From Gammaproteobacteria bacterium (lineage in GTDB: Bacteria > Pseudomonadota > Gammaproteobacteria > Ga0077536), in NCBI GenBank assembly GCA_021773835.1, contig JAJFJQ010000062.1:62001-126000 (forward strand): a stretch of DNA of 64,000 nt, read 5' to 3'. The translations under genes and the position numbers were made by a program. Under the pieces are notes generated by a model. The model searched no databases. It was not told where the DNA came from and saw nothing but the letters and a program-made list of their open reading frames with translations. Shown piece by piece: positions 26,778 through 34,733 of this stretch (position 1 is the stretch's first letter; each line of letters begins with the position of its first letter).

Positions 26778-27647
26778 GTGGCGCGTAAGTCGAAAGCGCA
26801 AAAGAAAATTAAGCCGACAAAGCCGCCAGAACGCTCGGCTCCGAACATCATACTGGCGCTTCTCGCGATCCTTGGCCTCTTGTTGACCACCGGGTTGCTG
26901 GCTATTTCAATGACTAAAACGGACTTACCGTATTGTGCGAGCGGGTCAGGCTGCGACATTGTCCAAAGCAGTCGTTGGTCAATCTTGTTGGGCTTACCAA
27001 TCACGGTGTGGGGATGGGGCACCTACGCTGTGCTGACTGGTGCCGCTTTATTTGCGGCAAAAAAAACGACACGTTGGCGGATCGTAATATTCTTCGCCAC
27101 CATCGCCTTCGGAGTGAGCGTCTATTTAAACGCGGTATCGATCTGGATCATCGATGCCATATGTATTTACTGCTTGGCATCATTCGCCCTAATCGCTGCG
27201 ATCTACCTGCTAAGCTGGCGCGCGGATGGCCTCTCCGGCCTAGCCGGTTGGCGCCTCGGCAGCAGTGCGGCGGCGCTAATAGTGGTCGGATTATTGACCC
27301 TGCACTATAGCGGTGCCTTCGACCCTGCCGCTGGCCCAGAGGATCCCTACCTGCGGGCCGTAGCCGAACATCTATCTGGGATTGATGCGAAATTCTACGG
27401 GGCCTACTGGTGTCCGCATTGTCAGCAACAGAAACAGGCGTTTGGCGCTTCCGCGGCGAGGCTGCCTTACATTGAGTGCTCACCAAATGGGCAGCGTGGC
27501 GCGCCGGCAACCGCTTGCCTGGTAGCAGAGATCAAAAATTATCCGACCTGGGTGATCGAAGGTCGACGCCATGATCGTACCTTGACGGTCGAGCAGCTTG
27601 CGCGCTACTCGGGTTTTCGCAAGCGGTCAGATGTCGATGCTCACTGA
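26778..27647 (+). CDS. VKOR-family membrane oxidoreductase fused to a thioredoxin-like domain
   Basis: This is a vitamin K epoxide reductase homologue that would regenerate oxidised disulfide catalysts using quinones, replacing DsbB. I favour the GTG at 26778, which has AGGAG seven bases upstream and gives 289 residues; a longer form from the ATG at 26712 lacks this signal. After a basic N-terminus come about four membrane segments with the first Cys pair (YCASGSGCD) and the redox CxxC (CIYCLAS). A C-terminal thioredoxin-like part has WCPHC followed by a cis-Pro region (YPTWVIEG). Fused VKOR-thioredoxin proteins like this are known from cyanobacteria and other bacteria and make disulfides in the periplasm. 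Confidence 0.88.
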   Translation: MARKSKAQKKIKPTKPPERSAPNIILALLAILGLLLTTGLLAISMTKTDLPYCASGSGCDIVQSSRWSILLGLPITVWGWGTYAVLTGAALFAAKKTTRWRIVIFFATIAFGVSVYLNAVSIWIIDAICIYCLASFALIAAIYLLSWRADGLSGLAGWRLGSSAAALIVVGLLTLHYSGAFDPAAGPEDPYLRAVAEHLSGIDAKFYGAYWCPHCQQQKQAFGASAARLPYIECSPNGQRGAPATACLVAEIKNYPTWVIEGRRHDRTLTVEQLARYSGFRKRSDVDAH

Positions 27648-27716
27648 TCGAAGCGTCGAGCGATGGCGCACTTCGCGAACTGACGCACCCCTTAGAGATT
27701 GACGTCTCGTGCGTCA

Positions 27717-28196
27717 ATGAAAGCCGGCAATCTCCGATTACTGCGTGATCCGGGGCATTTTCTTGCCCTTGGCGGCGGTTCCGGCTTATCTCCAAGGGCG
27801 CCTGGTACCGTTGGAACGGTTGTCGGGATGGCTATTTATTGGCCGATTGCGGAACTTGATAAGAGTCTCTACCTCGGTATTGTCGTTGCACTGTTCGCGC
27901 TCGGGATCCCGTTGTGCCGCCGCACGGCTGCCACCATGGGCGCCCATGACCATCCGGCGATCGTCTGGGATGAGATTGTTGGATTTTTGGTGACGATGGC
28001 ATTTGTCGATCCCAGTCTCATTAGCTGCCTGATCGGATTTGTTGCCTTTCGAACCTTTGACATTTTCAAACCGTGGCCGATCGGGGAGTTGGATCGACGA
28101 GTCCACGGCGGCACCGGCATCATGCTCGATGACGTCTTCGCTGCCCTATATGCTGGTATAGCTCTAGTATTTATTGAATATTTATCATATAGTTAG
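27717..28196 (+). CDS. pgpA: Phosphatidylglycerophosphatase A
   Basis: PgpA dephosphorylates phosphatidylglycerophosphate to phosphatidylglycerol in the inner membrane. The 159-residue protein has the family signature LSPRAPGTVGTVVGM near residue 24, and VWDEIVGF near residue 88, the acidic metal-binding motif, plus four hydrophobic segments. The ATG at 27717 is preferred to the TTG at 27699. It ends in an AT-rich stretch that carries the promoter of the next gene. Confidence 0.9.
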   Translation: MKAGNLRLLRDPGHFLALGGGSGLSPRAPGTVGTVVGMAIYWPIAELDKSLYLGIVVALFALGIPLCRRTAATMGAHDHPAIVWDEIVGFLVTMAFVDPSLISCLIGFVAFRTFDIFKPWPIGELDRRVHGGTGIMLDDVFAALYAGIALVFIEYLSYS

Positions 28197-28205
28197 ATAT
28201 ATAAT
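28174..28205 (+). promoter_or_regulatory. Promoter-like hexamers before the lytic transglycosylase gene
   Basis: A perfect -10 hexamer TATAAT lies at 28200-28205, in an unusually AT-rich patch covering the end of pgpA. A TTGAAT at 28174-28179 is 20 bases upstream, longer than the ideal 17, so the -35 match is imperfect. A start around 28212 would give a leader of about 36 bases for the gene starting at 28248. Confidence 0.45.
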
Positions 28206-28247
28206 ATAGAACTAACATTAGATTAAGTTCGTAACTGGGGATTGTAG

Positions 28248-28853
28248 TTGGATATCGCGCGGATAAAGCGGGCTCTGAGCGTCGGCATCTTGATCACCTT
28301 GCCATTGGTCGCCGGCGCCGATATTTACAAGTACGTTGATAAATATGGGCGGGTCCACCTCACCGACGAACCCGTCCACGATGGTTACAAGCGTTTGGTG
28401 AAAACGTGGAAGGGGTGGTCCGAAGCCGGCGTCGCCTACCGTAACTTGGAAAAAAATCGCATTATCCATTCGCCTACAATTGACCTCGTGGCCAAGCGCC
28501 ACCGCCTACCGTCTGCTTTGATCCATGCAGTTATCACCGCCGAATCGGCCTACGACGCGAGCGCAGTTTCGCGCGCCGGCGCGGTTGGCTTAATGCAGTT
28601 GATGCCGGGCACGGCGAAACGATATGGGGTCGGGAATCGACGTGACCCGCGTGCAAATGTCCTCGGTGGAACGCGTTACCTAAAAGACTTGTTGGGTATG
28701 TTTGATAATAATCTTGTCCTGGCATTAGCCGCGTACAACGCCGGAGAAAACGCGGTGATCAAGTACGGGCACCAGATCCCGCCTTATCAAGAAACCCAAA
28801 CCTACGTCCGCCGCGTATTGAAGTACTACAACGACTACAAAAAGGTCATGTAA
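28248..28853 (+). CDS. Lytic transglycosylase with DUF4124 domain
   Basis: This secreted 201-residue protein has a Sec signal peptide (about residues 1-24, cleaved near VAGA/DI), a short DUF4124 domain (IYKYVDKYGRVHLTDEP, about 26-43) and a C-terminal SLT domain (about 78-200). The catalytic Glu is E99 in ITAESAYD, and the SRAGAVGLMQLMPGTA block (108-123) is typical. It would cut peptidoglycan glycan strands in the periplasm with 1,6-anhydro product formation. The start is a TTG preceded by TGGGG at a suitable distance. It is convergent with ilvD, with only three bases between the stops. Confidence 0.9.
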   Translation: MDIARIKRALSVGILITLPLVAGADIYKYVDKYGRVHLTDEPVHDGYKRLVKTWKGWSEAGVAYRNLEKNRIIHSPTIDLVAKRHRLPSALIHAVITAESAYDASAVSRAGAVGLMQLMPGTAKRYGVGNRRDPRANVLGGTRYLKDLLGMFDNNLVLALAAYNAGENAVIKYGHQIPPYQETQTYVRRVLKYYNDYKKVM

Positions 28854-28856
28854 GCC

Positions 28857-30536
28857 TCATTCGTCGGTAACGCAGCCCTCAGACGCCGACTTAACGTTTT
28901 TAATGTATTTGAACAGCGTACCTCGCGTCGCTTTTAACGGTGGCGCGCGCCATTGTTGGCGGCGATTGGCCATTTCACTCTCGGATACGGCAACGCTGAG
29001 AACGTTGTTCTCGCCATCGATCGTGACAATATCGCCGTCACGCACGAGCGCGATCGGACCACCTAGTTGCGCTTCGGGAACGACGTGACCGACTAAGAAC
29101 CCATGTGAACCGCCGGAAAATCTGCCGTCAGTGATCAAGGCGACATCGGAACCAAGACCCGCGCCCATTAGCGCAGACGTTGGGGTTAGCATCTCCGGCA
29201 TACCGGGGCCACCTGCGGGACCTTCATAGCGGATGATCACCACGTCGCCCAACTCGATCCGTTTTTTCTCAAGCGCGGCCAACATGTCTTCTTCGCTGTC
29301 AAAGACCTTAGCGGGGCCGGTAAAAGTTAGGCCTTCCTTGCCCGTGATTTTGGCGACCGAACCCTCAGGCGCAAGATTGCCTTTGAGAATTTGAATATGA
29401 CCGGTTGCGAGTATCGGTTCGTGCAGTGGCCGCATGATGTCTTGTTTGGGATCTAGGTCAGGCAATTCGGCAAGGTTCTCAGCGATAGTCTTACCAGTTA
29501 CCGTGATGCAATCACCGTCGAGCATGTCATTGTCGAGCAGAAATTTCATAACCGCGGGTATGCCGCCGACATTATGCAGGTCTTCCATGACGTAGCGGCC
29601 ACTTGGTTTTAGATCCGCGAGAAACGGCGTCCGATCGCTGACTCGTTGAAAATCATCGAGTGATAGATCGACATCAACTGCACGAGCCATTGCGATGAGA
29701 TGCAATACGGCATTGGTCGATCCACCTAAAACCGTGACAATTACCATCGCGTTCTCAAACGCCTTGCGAGTCATAATGTCACGCGGACAGAGGTCGATTT
29801 CGAGGAGGTGGCGTATCGCGGCGCCCGCCTTGCGGCACTCTGCTAGCTTTCCAGGATCGACGGCGGGAACAGATGAACTGTAGGGCAACGACATACCCAT
29901 CGCCTCGATCGCCGATGCCATGGTGTTGGCGGTATACATGCCGCCGCAGGCACCAGCACCGGGACACGCGTGTCGCACGATTTCGGAGCGACGTTGATCA
30001 TCGATCGACCCTGACAAATAGGCCCCATAGCTTTGGAACGCAGAGACGATATCGAGGGCCTCGCCGCGCGAATGCCCCGGTTTTATGGTGCCGCCATAGA
30101 CCATCAACGCAGGACGATTGACTCGTCCCATCGCGATCAGGCAACCAGGCATATTCTTGTCGCACCCTGGGATCGAAACGTTTGCGTCATACCATTGGGC
30201 ACCCATAACGGTCTCGATCGAGTCGGCAATGAGGTCACGCGATTGCAGCGAGTAACTCATGCCGTCGGTTCCCATAGAAATTCCGTCGCTCACTCCGATA
30301 GTATTGAAGCGCATCCCAACCATACCCGCGTCTTCGACCCCCACCTTCACCTGCTCCGCAAGATCTAATAGGTGCATGTTGCAAGGATTGCCCTCATACC
30401 ACACGCTCGCGATCCCAACCTGTGCTTTATTAAAATCCTCAGGCGTCAGGCCAGTCGCATGCAGCATCGCTTGCGACGCGCCTTGGGCTCGAGGCTGGGT
30501 GATTCTTTCGCTGACAATATTGATCTTTTTCGCCAT
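28857..30536 (-). CDS. ilvD: Dihydroxy-acid dehydratase
   Basis: IlvD dehydrates 2,3-dihydroxy-3-methylbutanoate and -pentanoate in valine and isoleucine synthesis. The 559-residue length and the three cluster Cys C52 (GNPCNMH), C125 (IPGCDKNMP) and C197 ([10 protein letters not shown]) match the shorter class that is also found in plants and many bacteria, with a [2Fe-2S] cluster in characterised members; E. coli IlvD is about 616 residues. The C-terminal [11 protein letters not shown] and [10 protein letters not shown] blocks fit. It is divergent from argA and stands without other ilv genes nearby. Confidence 0.92.
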   Translation of the reverse strand: MAKKINIVSERITQPRAQGASQAMLHATGLTPEDFNKAQVGIASVWYEGNPCNMHLLDLAEQVKVGVEDAGMVGMRFNTIGVSDGISMGTDGMSYSLQSRDLIADSIETVMGAQWYDANVSIPGCDKNMPGCLIAMGRVNRPALMVYGGTIKPGHSRGEALDIVSAFQSYGAYLSGSIDDQRRSEIVRHACPGAGACGGMYTANTMASAIEAMGMSLPYSSSVPAVDPGKLAECRKAGAAIRHLLEIDLCPRDIMTRKAFENAMVIVTVLGGSTNAVLHLIAMARAVDVDLSLDDFQRVSDRTPFLADLKPSGRYVMEDLHNVGGIPAVMKFLLDNDMLDGDCITVTGKTIAENLAELPDLDPKQDIMRPLHEPILATGHIQILKGNLAPEGSVAKITGKEGLTFTGPAKVFDSEEDMLAALEKKRIELGDVVIIRYEGPAGGPGMPEMLTPTSALMGAGLGSDVALITDGRFSGGSHGFLVGHVVPEAQLGGPIALVRDGDIVTIDGENNVLSVAVSESEMANRRQQWRAPPLKATRGTLFKYIKNVKSASEGCVTDE

Positions 30537-30716
30537 TAGGCTCTCCAGTGATGGTCACGTGCACACGCGGGCTAAAGGATCACCCGGCCGAATTCTGATC
30601 ATACCGTGGGAACGTGTGGTGGTCGAAACCTCTTCAAAGGCTGTAAAGGTGTGTTTGAACTGATCTAAGCGTGTAGAATGCCGCGCCAAATTCAACTCCA
30701 CCTCGCGCCAGCGGCT

Positions 30717-32030
30717 ATGACTGATCACAAATCAAGCTTCCATTCGAACACGGTACGAACGATGCGTGAGGCGTCGCCGTACATCCGTGCCCATCGCGAT
30801 GAGGTGTTCGTCGTCTATGTCGCTGGCGATGCATTGAATGAGCCCGGAATGCTAGGTCTGATTCAGGATCTCATTTTGCTTCGTGGGCTCGGCGTTAAAC
30901 TGATCATCGTGCATGGTGCGCGTGCACAAATCGATGAAAAAGCTAAAGAATCGGATGTTAGACAAGCGTTTATCGGCGATCTACGGGTTACCGATGAGCC
31001 GACACTCGCATGCGTTAAAGCGGCGGTGGCAGCGGTACGCCTGGAATTGGAGGCACGTTTAGTCCAATGTGCGCTGGACGCTCCGCGGCGGGGTTCGGCG
31101 CTCACCGTGGCCGGTGGAACCTTCATTACTGCTCGCCCTGCGGGGATCGTCGGTGGGGTCGATCTGCACTTCACCGGTGAGGTCCGGCATATAGACAGGA
31201 ATGCGATCGAACGGCGCCTCGCGTGTGATGAGTTGGTCTTGGTCTCTCCACTTGCTTATTCGCCAACGGGTGAGGTATTCAATTTAAATTCACTCGATCT
31301 GGCGTGCGCGGTGGCGTGTGAGCTTGGTGCGTCAAAATTGATCCTTATGATGGATCCGCCGGGTATTGTCGATAATGACGGTAACGTTATGCGACACCTT
31401 ACAGTCGGTGACGCTAGTGAGTTTGGCACCGCTGATCCTGTCGTCACAAGGTATCTCGAATGCGCACTCAGAGCTTGCCGTTTTGGCGTAGGGCGCGTCC
31501 ATCTCGTCGATCGCAGTATCGAAGGCGTCCTAATTGATGAGCTGTATACCCGCGATGGCATCGGTACTTTGATAAGTAACACCCCGTTTGATCAGATCCG
31601 TCAGGCGACGATCGAGGACGTGGGTGGAATCCTGGCTCTGATCGGACCGTTGGAGCGCGACGGATCTTTGGTCAAGCGCTCACGCGAAAAACTTGAGATC
31701 GAGATCGAGCACTTTTCGGTTGTTGTTCGCGAAGGTGTCGTCGTCGCGTGCGGGGCGCTGTATCCACTCGAATCGAAGTTTGGTGAAATTGCCTGCATTG
31801 CAGTGCATTCGGATTACCGTGGTGCTGGATTCGGCAAGTTGGTGCTCGACACACTCGAACGCCGAGCAACCGAGGCCGGCGTACGGCGTCTCTTTGTCTT
31901 GACGACAAAGGCTTTGCATTGGTTTTTGGAAAACAACTATGCGCGGGCTGAAATGTCGGACCTACCGATTGAGCGACAAGCGATGTACAACTTCCAACGT
32001 AACGCTATCGTATTGTCAAAACGACTCTGA
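30717..32030 (+). CDS. argA: Amino-acid N-acetyltransferase (N-acetylglutamate synthase)
   Basis: ArgA acetylates glutamate with acetyl-CoA, the first arginine step. The 437-residue form from the ATG at 30717 has the AAK (acetylglutamate-kinase-like) domain (about 25-290; LIIVHGARAQI is the glutamate/nucleotide-like loop) and a C-terminal GNAT domain (about 295-437; IAVHSDYRGAGFGKLVLD is the acetyl-CoA loop). An ATG at 30678 would add 13 residues, but a TAGAAT box overlaps it, so I prefer the later start. The gene is divergent from ilvD across about 180 bases. Arginine feedback at the AAK domain is known for the family. Confidence 0.93.
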   Translation: MTDHKSSFHSNTVRTMREASPYIRAHRDEVFVVYVAGDALNEPGMLGLIQDLILLRGLGVKLIIVHGARAQIDEKAKESDVRQAFIGDLRVTDEPTLACVKAAVAAVRLELEARLVQCALDAPRRGSALTVAGGTFITARPAGIVGGVDLHFTGEVRHIDRNAIERRLACDELVLVSPLAYSPTGEVFNLNSLDLACAVACELGASKLILMMDPPGIVDNDGNVMRHLTVGDASEFGTADPVVTRYLECALRACRFGVGRVHLVDRSIEGVLIDELYTRDGIGTLISNTPFDQIRQATIEDVGGILALIGPLERDGSLVKRSREKLEIEIEHFSVVVREGVVVACGALYPLESKFGEIACIAVHSDYRGAGFGKLVLDTLERRATEAGVRRLFVLTTKALHWFLENNYARAEMSDLPIERQAMYNFQRNAIVLSKRL

Positions 32031-32053
32031 TCGGTTTTGAAGCGCCGCTCGAT

Positions 32054-33757
32054 TTAGGCCGGCCCGTAGTGTTGCCGTAACCACGATTCAAGGGTCAATA
32101 GCAGCCAGATCTTGATGCCGATCCGTGGTCGATGCCCAAGCAGTCGGCGTGACATCAGGGATTCAAGATAATCCCGCCGTATCAATCCGTAAGGCGCTAA
32201 GCCATCGAGTAGACGCTCGCGTGCGAATGCCTGATGCGGTCCCTGAAACCATTGTTCAACCGGCACCAACATGCCGCTTTTCGGTCGCTCGATAACGCTC
32301 GCCGGTAGCAAGTCTCGAACCGCTTCTTTGAGTAGATACTTCTCGACCGACCCACGCAGCTTTAGGTTCGCTGGGATGGAGAAGGCGTAGGCGACAACAC
32401 TGCGATCGAATAACGGTGAGCGCGCGAGTACAGCATGTGGCGCGGATAATGCGTCGACCTTTGGCAGGATGTGGTGCGCACCTTTGAAAACAACGTTTAC
32501 AGCCATCAGCCGATTGATAAAACTCGGATAGCGACTATCTGCTAGCCATCCGGTGATCTCTGATTCCAAGATGTTCTCGGAAATGCCCTCCAGCATATCG
32601 TCGCTCAGCATGCGGGGGAAATCGTCGTAGCATTTTTGATGCGCGCGTAGGAATCTGGCCTCGCGGGAATCGTTCGTGGCTTCGAACATGTTACCGGTTC
32701 CGAACAGCTCGGATAGCAGCATCGGCAGGTTCTTCGGACCGCCGAAACAGGGGTCGCCGCCTTCGCCATTTAGCATTACCCGAACGTCGCCAGACGCCTG
32801 CTCAAACAGAAGGTAGTTCGGTACGGTCAAGGGGTCGCCGTTGGGTTTATCGAGCTTTGCTATTGTCCGGTCGAAGTTCTCGGCGATGAGCTCAGGTGCC
32901 ATTTCGACCACGCGATGACGTGTCTTGCAATGTTGGGCTACCAGCGAACTCCATTCGAGTTCATTCGCATAACCGTCGCCAAATGAAACGGAGTAAGTGT
33001 TGATCTGGGCGCCGAGGCGGCAGCTCGCGAGCGCAACGACGAGGCTCGAATCGACACCACCTGACAGCGATGCGCCGATTGCGTGTGGGCCTGCGAGGCG
33101 ACGATCGATTGCAGTGTTTAGTCGTGTTCGTAGCGTTTCACGTTGCTGGGCTTCGCTAGCAGTGATCGATTCAGGCTCTGACGGTGTACGCCAAATACGT
33201 GTAGCCGTGAGCTTACCGTTCGACCAGTGCAACTGCTCTCCCGGCAAGACCTCGAACACCCCCTCAATCAAGGTCGGCGCGCCCGGGAGATAGGCATAGG
33301 CAAGATACCGAGCGACCGAAATGCAATCGATACGTTTGTCGATCTGTACTGCCGCGAGAACTGCATCGAGCGTGCTGGCGAACACGAACCGCGTGCTATC
33401 CGCGTAGTAGTAAGCGGTTCGCTCACCGACTCCATCACGCACGAGGTTAATACCGCCGGAGGCGTCGATCCAGGCGATCGTAAATGGCCCCTCAATTGCT
33501 TCTAAACGTCGTTCATTAACGACGATCCGCCAATCATCCACGCCGTCTATGTTGTGGACACCGTCGTAGCAGTTGTCCCAGTCACCAACGAAGGAACTAT
33601 TGTTATCGAGCATGCTTGCATTGCGCCCGAGTGCAGCTGCACAACGCTTATTTGCGTGGATGGCATCGCGGCCGGCGCCCCCGCCAATTGCCCGACGACT
33701 AGATCCACCTGTTGGACCCTGTTGGCCGACATTCAAACTTGTATATTTGCTAACCAA
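32054..33757 (-). CDS. Asparagine-synthetase-like protein without recognisable glutaminase site
   Basis: This protein of about 567 residues (if it starts at the TTG at 33757) has a degenerate N-terminal half and an intact ATP-pyrophosphatase domain with the PP-loop SGGVDSS and the EGGDPCFGG motif. In real AsnB the chain begins MCGI with catalytic Cys2 and later has NGEIYN; neither is present here. The start is uncertain: the TTG at 33757 overlaps the previous stop, while the first ATG in frame is at 33613 and would drop a Gly-rich segment of about 48 residues. It is the last of four genes in a coupled run. It may activate a carboxyl group with ATP and join it to an amine that is not glutamine-derived; this is inference. 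Confidence 0.75.
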   Translation of the reverse strand: MVSKYTSLNVGQQGPTGGSSRRAIGGGAGRDAIHANKRCAAALGRNASMLDNNSSFVGDWDNCYDGVHNIDGVDDWRIVVNERRLEAIEGPFTIAWIDASGGINLVRDGVGERTAYYYADSTRFVFASTLDAVLAAVQIDKRIDCISVARYLAYAYLPGAPTLIEGVFEVLPGEQLHWSNGKLTATRIWRTPSEPESITASEAQQRETLRTRLNTAIDRRLAGPHAIGASLSGGVDSSLVVALASCRLGAQINTYSVSFGDGYANELEWSSLVAQHCKTRHRVVEMAPELIAENFDRTIAKLDKPNGDPLTVPNYLLFEQASGDVRVMLNGEGGDPCFGGPKNLPMLLSELFGTGNMFEATNDSREARFLRAHQKCYDDFPRMLSDDMLEGISENILESEITGWLADSRYPSFINRLMAVNVVFKGAHHILPKVDALSAPHAVLARSPLFDRSVVAYAFSIPANLKLRGSVEKYLLKEAVRDLLPASVIERPKSGMLVPVEQWFQGPHQAFARERLLDGLAPYGLIRRDYLESLMSRRLLGHRPRIGIKIWLLLTLESWLRQHYGPA

Positions 33758-34733
33758 ATGAGTCGTGATGGTGGCCGCTAATGGCGATAAATACTGCCCG
33801 AATGATCTGCTCAGGACGCAGAGCGGCGAGCTCAAGCGAATAAACCGATAGCCAGGAGGCCTCCTTTTTGCTCACCCCATTACCAACTGGAACGGGTTTA
33901 TGTTTTGGCTCGATCAAGAGCCCTCGGTAGCGTTTCGCGTGATGTGGGCGCAAGCCCACGTCGATGACCTCGCGGCCTTCAAACCAGTCTGCATCATGCG
34001 CAAGACGATGGGCGAGGCGGCAGCCCGCGCCTGTTGCATCATGTAAGGCATAGATCTCAAGTCGGGGATTGCGCCGGAGCATGGTGCGAACAGTCTCGAA
34101 TACATGGGGTGGATAACCCTCAATGGACAATACCGCGCAGTTGTTTTCGAAGTGAAAATTGTTGGCGAGCAACAGATCTACGGTACGTGCGCGATCACAA
34201 ATAACAACGCGATCGAATGAATATTCGACAACGTCGGGTTCACTTGTAACGGGCGTGTCTCGGGTGCTGCGTCGGGTTAGGACGCTTTCCGGTCTACCAT
34301 GTATTTGCTGCCATCGCTCCCACATTCGATTGAATTTCTTGAGTGTCACTGGCAATTGGTTGCGCGACGTCAACCACCGTCCCGCGTAGATGATGAATAC
34401 CACGCCCGTAAACAACGTTGCGTAGGCGGCATATGGATGAGCGCTAACGATATAGGTGGCGAAGAAAACGAGCACAAGGGAAGCAACGACGATAAGCGTT
34501 CTGCCATGCGGACGCCATCCGGGGCGTCGTCGGCAAACTTCGTAATAGAGGTGTTCTACGCCCCAACGCAAGTGGCCGTTGGACGAAACCGCATTAATCG
34601 CATTTTGAAACGCGAGGTCGGTTAGTATATCGCCCCCGTTTGGGTCGAACGCGAACGATTTTCGACATTTCGGACACGTTCGCTGGAATCGCTCACGGCG
34701 TTTTGAATCGTAATCACAGCGGATACAAATCAT
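33750..34733 (-). CDS. Zinc-ribbon membrane protein of unknown function
   Basis: This 327-residue protein begins with a zinc ribbon (C3, C6, C20, C23: CIRC and CPKC), followed by a helical spacer, two membrane segments (about 80-97 and 101-118) that would form a hairpin, and a cytoplasmic C-terminal domain (about 170-320). Within that domain a beta strand with RVVICDRA, an SIEGY segment and an IYALHDATGAG segment alternate with helices, a layout reminiscent of Toprim or other Rossmann-like folds, but the key acidic residues do not match clearly. I do not recognise the family. The ATG overlaps the stop of the upstream asparagine-synthetase-like gene by four bases; the downstream one overlaps its own stop. 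Confidence 0.75.
   Translation of the reverse strand: MICIRCDYDSKRRERFQRTCPKCRKSFAFDPNGGDILTDLAFQNAINAVSSNGHLRWGVEHLYYEVCRRRPGWRPHGRTLIVVASLVLVFFATYIVSAHPYAAYATLFTGVVFIIYAGRWLTSRNQLPVTLKKFNRMWERWQQIHGRPESVLTRRSTRDTPVTSEPDVVEYSFDRVVICDRARTVDLLLANNFHFENNCAVLSIEGYPPHVFETVRTMLRRNPRLEIYALHDATGAGCRLAHRLAHDADWFEGREVIDVGLRPHHAKRYRGLLIEPKHKPVPVGNGVSKKEASWLSVYSLELAALRPEQIIRAVFIAISGHHHDSFG

Noticed and set aside
30537-30716. Riboswitch or attenuator leader between ilvD and argA
   Set aside because: No leader peptide with repeated Ile/Val/Leu or Arg codons and no strong alternative hairpins are visible in this short divergent region.
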